This document shows, one piece after another, positions 1 to 5,304 of a DNA stretch of 5,304 nucleotides (positions are counted from its first letter, which is position 1; each line of letters begins with the position of its first letter). The notes under the pieces were generated by a model that was not told where the DNA came from, searched no databases, and saw only the letters and a list, made by a program, of their open reading frames with translations. Made by a program: the position numbers and the translations under genes. The DNA is from Acidimicrobiales bacterium (GTDB lineage Bacteria; Actinomycetota; Acidimicrobiia; Acidimicrobiales; Poriferisodalaceae): the NCBI GenBank assembly GCA_020439485.1, contig JAGQSP010000033.1, forward strand, positions 5,047 to 10,350. Direction: 5' to 3'.

Positions 1-1262
1 ACGATCAGGTCGGCGTGTTGCAGAACCGCCACCCGCTCGGGGGTGACCTCGCCGAGGATCCGAACGCCAAGCCCAGGACCGGGGAACGGCTGGCGCCACA
101 CGATCTCGTCAGGCAGACCGAGCTGTGATCCCACAGCCCTGACCTCGTCCTTGAAGAGGCTGCGGAGCGGTTCGACCAGCTCGAACTCCATGTCGTCCGG
201 CAGACCGCCCACGTTGTGATGACTCTTGATCTTGGCAGCCTCAGAGGTTCCGCTCTCGATCACATCGGGGTACAACGTTCCCTGCACCAAGAACCTGGCA
301 TCTTCGATGCCGCCACTGGCTCTCTCGAAGACCCGGATGAACTTCTCGCCGATTACCTTGCGCTTGTCCTCGGGATCGGTGACGCCCTGCAGGGCGGTGA
401 AGAACTCATCGGCTGCACGCTCGTGAATGAGCTCGATGCCCTGTGTGCGATGGAACGTATCGACGACCTGTTCGCCCTCGCCATGACGCATCAGACCGGT
501 GTCGACGAACACGCAGGTCAGCTGGCTGCCGATCGCCTTGTGTACAAGAGCGGCCGCCACCGCGCTGTCGACACCCCCCGACAGCCCGCAGATCGCGCGC
601 CCGGTGCCCACTTGGGCTCGAATCGCGGCCACCGACTCTTCGATGATGTCTGCGGTGTTCCAGTCGCCTGGCAGCTCGCACACATTGCGGACGAATCGTT
701 CGATGACCCGCTGACCGTGCGGTGTGTGAATCACCTCTGGATGGAACTGCACCCCGTAAATACGCCGGTCGTCGTTCTCGAGAACGGCGACGGGGGCGTC
801 GGGGGTGGTGCCGGTGACCGTGAAGCCCGGGGGCGGCTGCACGATCGCGTCGAAGTGGCTCATCCACACCGGCTGTTCGAAGGGGCTGTCATCGTCGAAC
901 AGAGCGGACGGGCCCTGGCGCGACATGCTGGTACGCCCGTATTCACCACGCCCCGAGCGGTCAACCATGCCGCCCAACTGCTGGGCCAACAGCTGGGCGC
1001 CGTAGCAAATGCCCAGTATCGGAATGCCCAGCTCGTACACGCCCGGATCGATGGCCGGAGCCCCCTCGACGTGTACCGACTTGGGGCCACCGCTGAACAC
1101 GATGCCCGCCGGCCTGCGCTGTGCGAACTCGGCGGCGGTTGTGCTGTGCGGAACGATCTCGCTGTAGACGTTCGCTTCGCGGATTCGCCTGGCGATCAAC
1201 TGGGCGTACTGAGCGCCGAAATCGACAACGAGGACCGTTGGGTGAGAACTGGTGGCTTCCAT
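1..1262 (-). CDS. guaA: GMP synthase (glutamine-hydrolysing), 3' end beyond window
   Basis: Converts XMP, ATP and glutamine to GMP, the last step of de novo guanine nucleotide synthesis, in the cytosol. The 420 residues visible run from the ATG at 1262 to the window edge; the family is about 510-525 residues, so roughly 100 C-terminal residues of the dimerisation domain are missing. Residues 9-195 form the class I glutamine amidotransferase domain: oxyanion region FSGGP at 56-60, nucleophile Cys86 in GICYGAQ, and His174/Glu176 in QFHPE. Residues 200-385 form the ATP pyrophosphatase domain, with the PP-loop SGGVDS at 228-233 and [13 protein letters not shown] at 325-337. [12 protein letters not shown] at 390-401 begins the XMP-binding/dimerisation part. 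All catalytic residues in view are present. The ATG is preceded by GAGG 5 nt upstream, and the conserved N-terminus ([20 protein letters not shown]) follows closely. It lies 33 nt downstream of the GGDEF/EAL gene, probably in one transcript, with a possible extra promoter of its own. Small departures from the usual motifs: GICYGAQ (commonly M or F before Q) and WMSHFD (commonly SHGD). Confidence 0.97.
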   Translation of the reverse strand, partial: MEATSSHPTVLVVDFGAQYAQLIARRIREANVYSEIVPHSTTAAEFAQRRPAGIVFSGGPKSVHVEGAPAIDPGVYELGIPILGICYGAQLLAQQLGGMVDRSGRGEYGRTSMSRQGPSALFDDDSPFEQPVWMSHFDAIVQPPPGFTVTGTTPDAPVAVLENDDRRIYGVQFHPEVIHTPHGQRVIERFVRNVCELPGDWNTADIIEESVAAIRAQVGTGRAICGLSGGVDSAVAAALVHKAIGSQLTCVFVDTGLMRHGEGEQVVDTFHRTQGIELIHERAADEFFTALQGVTDPEDKRKVIGEKFIRVFERASGGIEDARFLVQGTLYPDVIESGTSEAAKIKSHHNVGGLPDDMEFELVEPLRSLFKDEVRAVGSQLGLPDEIVWRQPFPGPGLGVRILGEVTPERVAVLQHADLI

Positions 1263-1267
1263 GACTG

Positions 1268-1271
1268 CCTC
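1268..1271 (-). promoter_or_regulatory. Ribosome binding site of guaA
   Basis: GAGG lies 5 nt before the ATG at 1262 on the minus strand. It is a short but well placed Shine-Dalgarno and supports this ATG as the guaA start. No closer ATG or GTG precedes the conserved first beta strand. Confidence 0.55.
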
Positions 1272-1292
1272 GGGCGCAAGTGGAAACCAACG

Positions 1293-1298
1293 ATCTTA
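1293..1298 (-). promoter_or_regulatory. Candidate -10 box of an internal guaA promoter
   Basis: TAAGAT, close to the sigma-70 -10 consensus and fitting the actinobacterial TANNNT form, overlaps the TAA stop of the GGDEF/EAL gene and lies 30 nt before the guaA ATG. A start site about 7 nt downstream would give a leader of some 20-25 nt carrying the GAGG ribosome site. No convincing -35 (TTGACA-like) lies 16-18 nt upstream; the best match there is weak (ACGTCG). This is inference from sequence only; read-through from the upstream gene is equally possible. Confidence 0.3.
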
Positions 1299-3866
1299 GA
1301 TGATCGACGGTGAGTCGACGTTCGCCGCCTGTTGACCCTGGTCGGCGGCACCCTTGCCGGCAGGGGTGTCCGAAGTGTCGTAACCCAGCAGCTTCTTGAG
1401 CTTGGGAAGGTCGCTGTACCACTCGCTCAGCTGAGCGCTGGGCATCGGCTTGGCCATGAAGTAGCCCTGAGCCGTCTCGCAGCCGAAGTCGCGCAAGATC
1501 TCGTAGCTAGCCGCGTCTTCGACTCCTTCGGCTACCACCTCGAGCCCCAGCGAGTGCGCAAGCTCGATGGTGCTCTTGACGATCATGCGGTCCTCGTTGT
1601 CGGTTGCCAGGTTCGACACGAACGCCCGGTCGATCTTCAGGGTGTCGACAGGAAGCGAACGCAGGTAGCTGAGCGACGAGTAGCCAGTTCCGTAGTCGTC
1701 GACGAACAGGCTGAAGCCGGCTTCCTTCAGTGATCCGAGAACCGCCACCACCTTCTGCTCGTCGGCAGCCAGGGCGGTCTCGGTCAACTCGAAGCCAAGA
1801 TGAAGGGTCTCGAGCCCATAACGGGACAACAGGTCCTGGATCTTCAAGGGCAGGTCCGAGTCGACCAGATCGTGGATCGAGAGGTTGACCGCGATCTTGA
1901 TAGGGGTCCCGCCATCGATCCATCGCTTGGCTTCCGCCGCGGCCATCTCCAGCACCAACTGGGTGATGTCGCCGATCAGACCCGCAGTCTCGGCAAGCTC
2001 GATGAACTCGTCTGGCCTCACCGGGCCGAACTCGGGGTGAGTCCACCGGATCAGGGCCTCGGCTCCGGTCATATCCCCGGTAGCGAGCTCGATCTTGGGC
2101 TGGAACCACAGCTCGAACTGTTCCTCGTCTATGGCCTCGCGCAGGGCACTGATCAGCCTCACACTGCGCTGTTGGGTCGCGTCGAGATCAGGCGTGTAGG
2201 TGAACGTGGTATTGCGCTTCTGGATGGCCTCGGCCAATGCCAGATCCGATCGACGCACCAGAGTTGCCGAGTCGACACGATCGAGGTTGCTCGACTCGGC
2301 CATGCCAACCCGGCATCGCATGTCGAGATTCAGCGCCGACCGGGGATCGTGGGCCGATACACCCGACACGATCGCTGCTACCAGATCTTCGAGATCCCGA
2401 TCGATTCGACCCTGCAGCGCCACGGCGAACGTGGCCCCGTTCAGGCGGGCCACCGACAGGGCACGACCCTGCACCGCCGACACGATGCGGTCGGCGGCCT
2501 CGATCAGCATCGAGTCTCCCGTCGCGTGGCCGAGCGTTTCGTTGACCACGTCGAACGACACCAGACCGATAGCCACGACCACACAGTCGCTCGAGGGTGC
2601 GAGGGCGTCGAGCTTTTCGAGAAGCTCACCTCGGTTGTCCAGCCCGGTCAGTTCGTCTCGGCGCGCCGCCTCGTCCAGCTGACGAACGTAGAGACCGTTG
2701 CGCAGAGTCGAAGTCAGTTGGCGGGCCAGAGCCCCCACCTGATCGACGCTGGCCTGGTCGAACACACCTACAGCGTCAGCCGCCTTCGTGGCGATCAACA
2801 CCAGACGCTCGCCGTCCAGTGCCAACTCGGCTGCGAGAACCTGGCCGGTCTGCAGCCCGAGCGTCGATCGGGTTTCGGGGCTCAGGCTCTCGGCGGCGAT
2901 CAACACCGGTTCGACGGCGTCGAACTTGGCGAACTCGTTGCGGGCGACCGGGTCCAGCTTCGTGTGAGCGAGGTTGCCACCGTCGACCCGATAAGCGCCG
3001 GCGGGCCCGAAGGAGCCATCCTCCAGGGCGATCATCACCACGGAGGTAGCCGCGATGATGTCGACCACGTCGACCATTGCAGTGCGAACGACCCGGTCGA
3101 CATCAACGTCGTTGGAAATGGTCCTGCTGAACGCGTAGAGGGTCTGGAGCCCCGTGAACCTGCTGGTCGTCAGCGCGTGCTGACGGAAGACCACCACCGC
3201 GCCCGTTCCCATGATGGCGAGGAAGAGCACCTGCCAGCGACCCACCGTCAAAGCCCCGGCACCCACCACGCCGACTGATCCTGCGATCAGCATGACGAGC
3301 ATCTGGGCGTTGAACACGTCGACGGCCTGGCGTCGCCGCGGTCGACCCTCGAAAATCGTGATCGCCCCGAATACGGCAAAAACGCTGACTGCGTCGGCGG
3401 CTGCGGCCGACGCGATGGCAGCGAAGCCGCTGCCCAACGACGGCTGTGCCGCGTAGCCGAAGAAAGCAAAGACCCGCACGGCGACTGCGACTTCGAGCGC
3501 CAGCATCGCGACGTTGAAGAATGCCTTGAACAGAGGCGGGCGTCTGATGAGGAACATCGCGATCGCCCCGCCCAAGACCCTCGCTACGAACAAGGCCGCC
3601 GGCTCGACAGCGAACAGCCCCACGACCAAGAGCACCTCATGAATCGAGAAGGTGTGGGCCTGCTTGCGGATCTCGATGTGAAACACCATCGATTCGGTCA
3701 GGGCGTAGCCGATCACAAACGGAATTGCAGCCACCCATGCCGACCTGCCTGGCAGAGGGCCCATGGTGGCCATGACCACACAAGCCGCAGCCGCCATGGC
3801 AACCGCAAACGCCGAGACCTTCGCAACCGGCGACACACGTGCCAACGCGGACCTGGCGCCGGTCAT
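1296..3866 (-). CDS. Membrane-anchored degenerate GGDEF / intact EAL c-di-GMP phosphodiesterase
   Basis: Likely degrades cyclic-di-GMP to pGpG at the cytoplasmic membrane, under control of its N-terminal sensor part. The 856 residues are arranged as follows. About 7-8 hydrophobic helices span residues 15-227, including the polar stretch HIEIRKQAHTFSIHE at 63-77. A GAF-like region follows at about 238-395. A GGDEF domain lies at 404-558 (opening DELTGLDNR) and an EAL domain at 568-818, ending in a short polar tail. In the GGDEF domain the signature is NGATF (476-480) instead of GGDEF, the first metal Asp is Gly434, and the RxxD inhibitory site is absent, so cyclase activity is unlikely. The EAL domain keeps Glu603 (EALIRW), Asn661, Glu693, Asp723/Asp724 (DDYGTGYS), Lys744, Glu780 (AEGVE) and Gln800, with the spacing of active phosphodiesterases such as RocR, as I recall its numbering. 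The frame stays open to an ATG at 4052, but that start overlaps the NUDIX gene; the ATG at 3866 has AGGAG 7 nt upstream and directly precedes the membrane region, so it was chosen. Probably co-transcribed with guaA. Confidence 0.93.
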   Translation of the reverse strand: MTGARSALARVSPVAKVSAFAVAMAAAACVVMATMGPLPGRSAWVAAIPFVIGYALTESMVFHIEIRKQAHTFSIHEVLLVVGLFAVEPAALFVARVLGGAIAMFLIRRPPLFKAFFNVAMLALEVAVAVRVFAFFGYAAQPSLGSGFAAIASAAAADAVSVFAVFGAITIFEGRPRRRQAVDVFNAQMLVMLIAGSVGVVGAGALTVGRWQVLFLAIMGTGAVVVFRQHALTTSRFTGLQTLYAFSRTISNDVDVDRVVRTAMVDVVDIIAATSVVMIALEDGSFGPAGAYRVDGGNLAHTKLDPVARNEFAKFDAVEPVLIAAESLSPETRSTLGLQTGQVLAAELALDGERLVLIATKAADAVGVFDQASVDQVGALARQLTSTLRNGLYVRQLDEAARRDELTGLDNRGELLEKLDALAPSSDCVVVAIGLVSFDVVNETLGHATGDSMLIEAADRIVSAVQGRALSVARLNGATFAVALQGRIDRDLEDLVAAIVSGVSAHDPRSALNLDMRCRVGMAESSNLDRVDSATLVRRSDLALAEAIQKRNTTFTYTPDLDATQQRSVRLISALREAIDEEQFELWFQPKIELATGDMTGAEALIRWTHPEFGPVRPDEFIELAETAGLIGDITQLVLEMAAAEAKRWIDGGTPIKIAVNLSIHDLVDSDLPLKIQDLLSRYGLETLHLGFELTETALAADEQKVVAVLGSLKEAGFSLFVDDYGTGYSSLSYLRSLPVDTLKIDRAFVSNLATDNEDRMIVKSTIELAHSLGLEVVAEGVEDAASYEILRDFGCETAQGYFMAKPMPSAQLSEWYSDLPKLKKLLGYDTSDTPAGKGAADQGQQAANVDSPSII

Positions 3867-3873
3867 CGGGTCG

Positions 3874-3878
3874 CTCCT
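3874..3878 (-). promoter_or_regulatory. Strong Shine-Dalgarno deciding the GGDEF/EAL start
   Basis: AGGAG stands 7 nt before the ATG at 3866 on the minus strand. This near-ideal site argues against the longer in-frame start at 4052, which would add 62 residues that look like translated spacer (charged, no domain) and overlap the NUDIX coding end by 55 nt. It also argues against the intermediate ATG at 3890. Confidence 0.8.
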
Positions 3879-3898
3879 GGGCGCGCACATTCGTCGCT

Positions 3899-3915
3899 CG
3901 CCACGTGCCGCGGCG
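3899..3915 (-). other. Small hairpin in the leader of the GGDEF/EAL gene
   Basis: The minus strand reads CGCCGC-GGCAC-GTGGCG, a 6-bp stem (one G-T pair) with a 5-nt loop, about 20 nt before the AGGAG site. A T5 run precedes it in the direction of transcription and none follows, so it is not an intrinsic terminator on this strand. It may be chance in GC-rich DNA. Confidence 0.2.
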
Positions 3916-3928
3916 CAAAAATGCGAGA

Positions 3929-3952
3929 TACGAACGGAATTTTCACGGTTCC
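3929..3952 (-). promoter_or_regulatory. Tentative ECF-sigma-type promoter for the GGDEF/EAL gene
   Basis: In the 131-nt spacer (3867-3997), minus-strand GGAAC at 3952-3948 is followed after 15 nt by CGTA at 3932-3929. This resembles extracytoplasmic-function sigma promoters (GGAAC/TGAAAC with CGT-type -10), although their usual spacing is 16-18 nt. It would give a leader of about 55 nt. No TANNNT box with a plausible -35 was seen in the spacer. Read-through from the NUDIX gene is an alternative, as no terminator is visible after it. Confidence 0.2.
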
Positions 3953-3997
3953 TCACCACTCCAGTCGGCGTTTTGGCCGCAGCGATGAGGTGTTGTC

Positions 3998-4669
3998 TCA
4001 GTCCAGTACCAGCGTCAGCAGTTGATGCAACATCGATGCTGTTGCGCCCCACACGGTGTCGCCCACGAGTTCGAAGAAGTGCATGGCCCGCTCATGACCA
4101 TAAACCCCACTGGACCAGCGCTCTTCCCGGTATACGGCCGGGCTCGCAAGCTCAGCCAAAGAAACCAGCAGGATGCGATCGACCTCGGCCGGATTGGGCC
4201 GGAGCGCCGGCAGGGAATCGACACGACCGACGAAGGGATGAATCGCCGACTTCGACGAGAACGTCGAAAGGCGGTCGAGTTCACCCACGATCGTCACGCG
4301 TTCGCGGCCCAGCGCAATCTCCTCCTCGGCCTCTCGCAGGGCGGTCACCTCCAGGGGTTCGAAGTCGTCCTGCCTGCCGCCCGGAAAGCTGACCTCACCC
4401 GTGTGCGACCTCAGGTTCACGCTGCGGGTGGTCAAGACGACATGAGGCTCGCCGCCGTCTTCGAACAGCGCCACCAGCACCGCCGAATTGCGCTTTGGGG
4501 GCGGGGCACCGGTGAACCTGACCCCCGGCCGGTGATCGGCTACCCGCCGACAGATCTCATCGAGATCCGGGACGACGGTGAAGCCATGCCATGGGGGCGG
4601 GCTGCCGGGCCTGGCATCGGGTGGTCGGGGGATCTTCTGCGGACCCCCTCTTTGCCCCGAGCTGTTCAC
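3998..4669 (-). CDS. NUDIX hydrolase, CoA pyrophosphatase type
   Basis: A 223-residue cytosolic Mg-dependent hydrolase, probably cleaving coenzyme A or its derivatives to 3',5'-ADP and phosphopantetheine. Two linked motifs support this. The family signature LTTRSVNLRSHTGEVSFPGG at 79-98 matches the UPF0035/CoA-hydrolase pattern (LLTxRS..LR.H.G.V.FPGG). It runs into the Nudix box, G98-x5-E104-x7-REAEEEIAL (112-120), with catalytic Glu116 and Glu117. The C-terminal VWGATASMLHQLL (207-219) is also typical of this family. The usual Gly near the end of the Nudix box is Ala119. Residues 1-30 are Pro/Gly-rich and probably disordered. The start is GTG at 4669: a TGA lies in frame 18 nt upstream and no other start codon precedes the conserved domain. 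No Shine-Dalgarno is visible, but a -10-like box lies 7 nt upstream, suggesting a leaderless message. It follows the groEL terminator and so begins a new transcription unit. The CoA substrate is inferred from the motif and not proven. Confidence 0.93.
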   Translation of the reverse strand: MNSSGQRGGPQKIPRPPDARPGSPPPWHGFTVVPDLDEICRRVADHRPGVRFTGAPPPKRNSAVLVALFEDGGEPHVVLTTRSVNLRSHTGEVSFPGGRQDDFEPLEVTALREAEEEIALGRERVTIVGELDRLSTFSSKSAIHPFVGRVDSLPALRPNPAEVDRILLVSLAELASPAVYREERWSSGVYGHERAMHFFELVGDTVWGATASMLHQLLTLVLD

Positions 4670-4676
4670 CGAAGCG

Positions 4677-4703
4677 AGGCTAGTGGGTCACGGCCATGGT
4701 CGA
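4677..4703 (-). promoter_or_regulatory. Candidate leaderless promoter of the NUDIX gene
   Basis: TAGCCT (4682-4677 on the minus strand) fits the actinobacterial TANNNT -10 form and ends exactly 7 nt before the GTG at 4669, the spacing that places transcription start at the start codon. The gene lacks a Shine-Dalgarno, which agrees. The -35 is weak: TCGACC at 4703-4698 with a 15-nt spacer; a better TTGACC at 4712-4707 is too far away (24 nt). Its position just after the groEL terminator also suits a promoter. Confidence 0.4.
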
Positions 4704-4710
4704 GGAGGTC

Positions 4711-4743
4711 AAAAAGCCCGAGAGGGCCCGGCAGAGCCGGACC
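4711..4743 (-). terminator. Rho-independent terminator of groEL, with two overlapping hairpins
   Basis: 43 nt after the groEL stop, the minus strand carries GGTCCGGC-TCT-GCCGGGCC (4743-4725; 8-bp stem with one G-T pair, 3-nt loop). It is followed by GCCC-TCTC-GGGC (4727-4716), extendable by G-T pairs, and then TTTTT (4715-4711). The second stem abuts the T run, as in an intrinsic terminator, but shares bases with the first, so only one can form fully at a time. It separates groEL from the NUDIX gene. Confidence 0.75.
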
Positions 4744-4785
4744 CCCTCGAAGCGAGTGGTGTCAAGAGATGGGGTGACCCTGGGG

Positions 4786-5304
4786 TCACATCATCCCTGG
4801 CATGCCCCCCATGCCACCCATGGCGGCAGCGGCGGCAGCGGGATCCTCGTCGACCGGCTTGTCGGTGATGAGGGTCTCGGTGGTCAGCAGCAGAGCTGCG
4901 ATAGACGCAGCATTCTGCAGGGCGGCACGAGTGACCTTGGCGGGGTCGATGACGCCGGCCTCGACCAGGTCTTCGTACTCGCCAGTGGCGGCGTTGAAGC
5001 CCATGTTGCCCGTGCCCATCTCGATCTGCTGAACGACGACGGCACCTTCGTGGCCTGCGTTCTGAGCGATGAGGCGAGCCGGAGCGTCAAGTGCCCGGAA
5101 CACCATCTGGGCGCCGGTGTTCTCATCGCCCTCGAGCTGCAGGTCCTTGATGGCAGCGCGAGCACGAAGCAGTGCGGTGCCACCGCCGGGGACGATGCCC
5201 TCTTCGATGGCGGCACGAGTAGCCGAGACGGCATCCTCGATGCGGTGCTTCTTCTCGTTCAGCTCCACCTCGGTAGCAGCGCCGACCTTGATCACGCAGA
5301 CGCC
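4786..5304 (-). CDS. groEL: 60-kDa chaperonin GroEL, C-terminal part (5' end beyond window)
   Basis: The last 172 residues of a family of about 540. GroEL forms the double-ring ATP-driven folding chamber of the cytosol with GroES. This part covers the end of the apical/intermediate region and the C-terminal equatorial domain. [19 protein letters not shown] at fragment residues 1-19 and [12 protein letters not shown] at 21-32 carry the ATPase Asp (residue 24, E. coli Asp398). [10 protein letters not shown] (39-48) contributes to the nucleotide pocket, and Asp120 in [17 protein letters not shown] corresponds to E. coli Asp495. The tail is [22 protein letters not shown], the Gly/Met-rich flexible C-terminus that hangs into the cavity, in place of the His-rich tail of the second chaperonin found in many actinobacteria. 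The stop is TGA at 4788-4786. An unremarkable variant is Cys at fragment residue 3, where Ala is usual (GVAVIK). A terminator follows, so the downstream NUDIX gene is not part of this operon. Confidence 0.98.
   Translation of the reverse strand, partial: GVCVIKVGAATEVELNEKKHRIEDAVSATRAAIEEGIVPGGGTALLRARAAIKDLQLEGDENTGAQMVFRALDAPARLIAQNAGHEGAVVVQQIEMGTGNMGFNAATGEYEDLVEAGVIDPAKVTRAALQNAASIAALLLTTETLITDKPVDEDPAAAAAAMGGMGGMPGMM

Noticed and set aside
216..1313. Plus-strand open frame of 365 codons
   Set aside because: It is antisense to guaA across its whole length, resembles no protein family and is explained by GC-rich third positions of guaA.
1800..3278. Plus-strand open frame of 492 codons
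   Set aside because: It is fully antisense to the GGDEF/EAL gene; its composition (Arg/His/Gln/Gly-rich, no hydrophobic core or motif) is that of a shadow frame.
1296..3866. Dual-function diguanylate cyclase and phosphodiesterase
   Set aside because: The GGDEF signature and a metal ligand are lost, so only phosphodiesterase activity is supported.
3867..3997. c-di-GMP riboswitch upstream of the EAL gene
   Set aside because: The 131-nt spacer lacks the conserved elements of the GEMM-I or GEMM-II aptamers; only one small hairpin is seen.
3763..4777. Plus-strand frames opposite the NUDIX gene and the spacer
   Set aside because: Arg/Pro-rich translations without motifs, opposite a well supported conserved gene.
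1..5304. Mobile element, CRISPR array, tRNA or rRNA
   Set aside because: No direct-repeat array, transposase or integrase motif, terminal inverted repeats or tRNA-like cloverleaf was seen; all sizeable stretches are occupied by core or regulatory genes on one strand.

Overview
The window is GC-rich and all of its credible genes lie on the minus strand. Read in the direction of transcription (high to low coordinates) they are: the 3' end of groEL, a CoA-pyrophosphatase-type NUDIX hydrolase, a membrane-anchored degenerate-GGDEF/EAL cyclic-di-GMP protein, and the first four fifths of guaA (GMP synthase). The long plus-strand reading frames are antisense shadows of these genes, as is usual at high GC.

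High GC, GTG starts, a possible leaderless promoter, a Gly/Met-tailed GroEL and the N-terminal membrane module of the GGDEF/EAL protein suggest an actinobacterium. An uncultured-type lineage such as Acidimicrobiia is possible, but this is inference from protein style; no rRNA or other marker is present. Chaperonin genes and gua genes often lie near each other in actinobacterial chromosomes, so this looks like core chromosome, not a mobile island.

Layout: 5304-4786 groEL C-terminal part (172 residues, normal stop). 4785-4670 spacer with two overlapping hairpins and a T5 run (groEL terminator), followed by a likely promoter whose -10 box sits 7 nt before the GTG of the NUDIX gene. 4669-3998 NUDIX hydrolase. 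3997-3867 a 131-nt spacer with a tentative ECF-type promoter, a small hairpin and a strong Shine-Dalgarno. 3866-1296 the 856-residue c-di-GMP protein. 1295-1263 a 33-nt gap with no terminator. 1262-1 guaA, cut by the window edge.

Functionally the window combines protein folding (GroEL), nucleotide/cofactor hydrolysis (NUDIX), c-di-GMP turnover (EAL) and GMP synthesis (GuaA). The closest link is between the last two: the EAL gene and guaA are probably co-transcribed, and c-di-GMP is made from GTP, downstream of the GMP that GuaA produces. No CRISPR, transposon, tRNA, rRNA or clearly new system is present. The most notable points are the EAL protein with a ruined cyclase site, its tight linkage to guaA, and the regulatory sites in the spacers.
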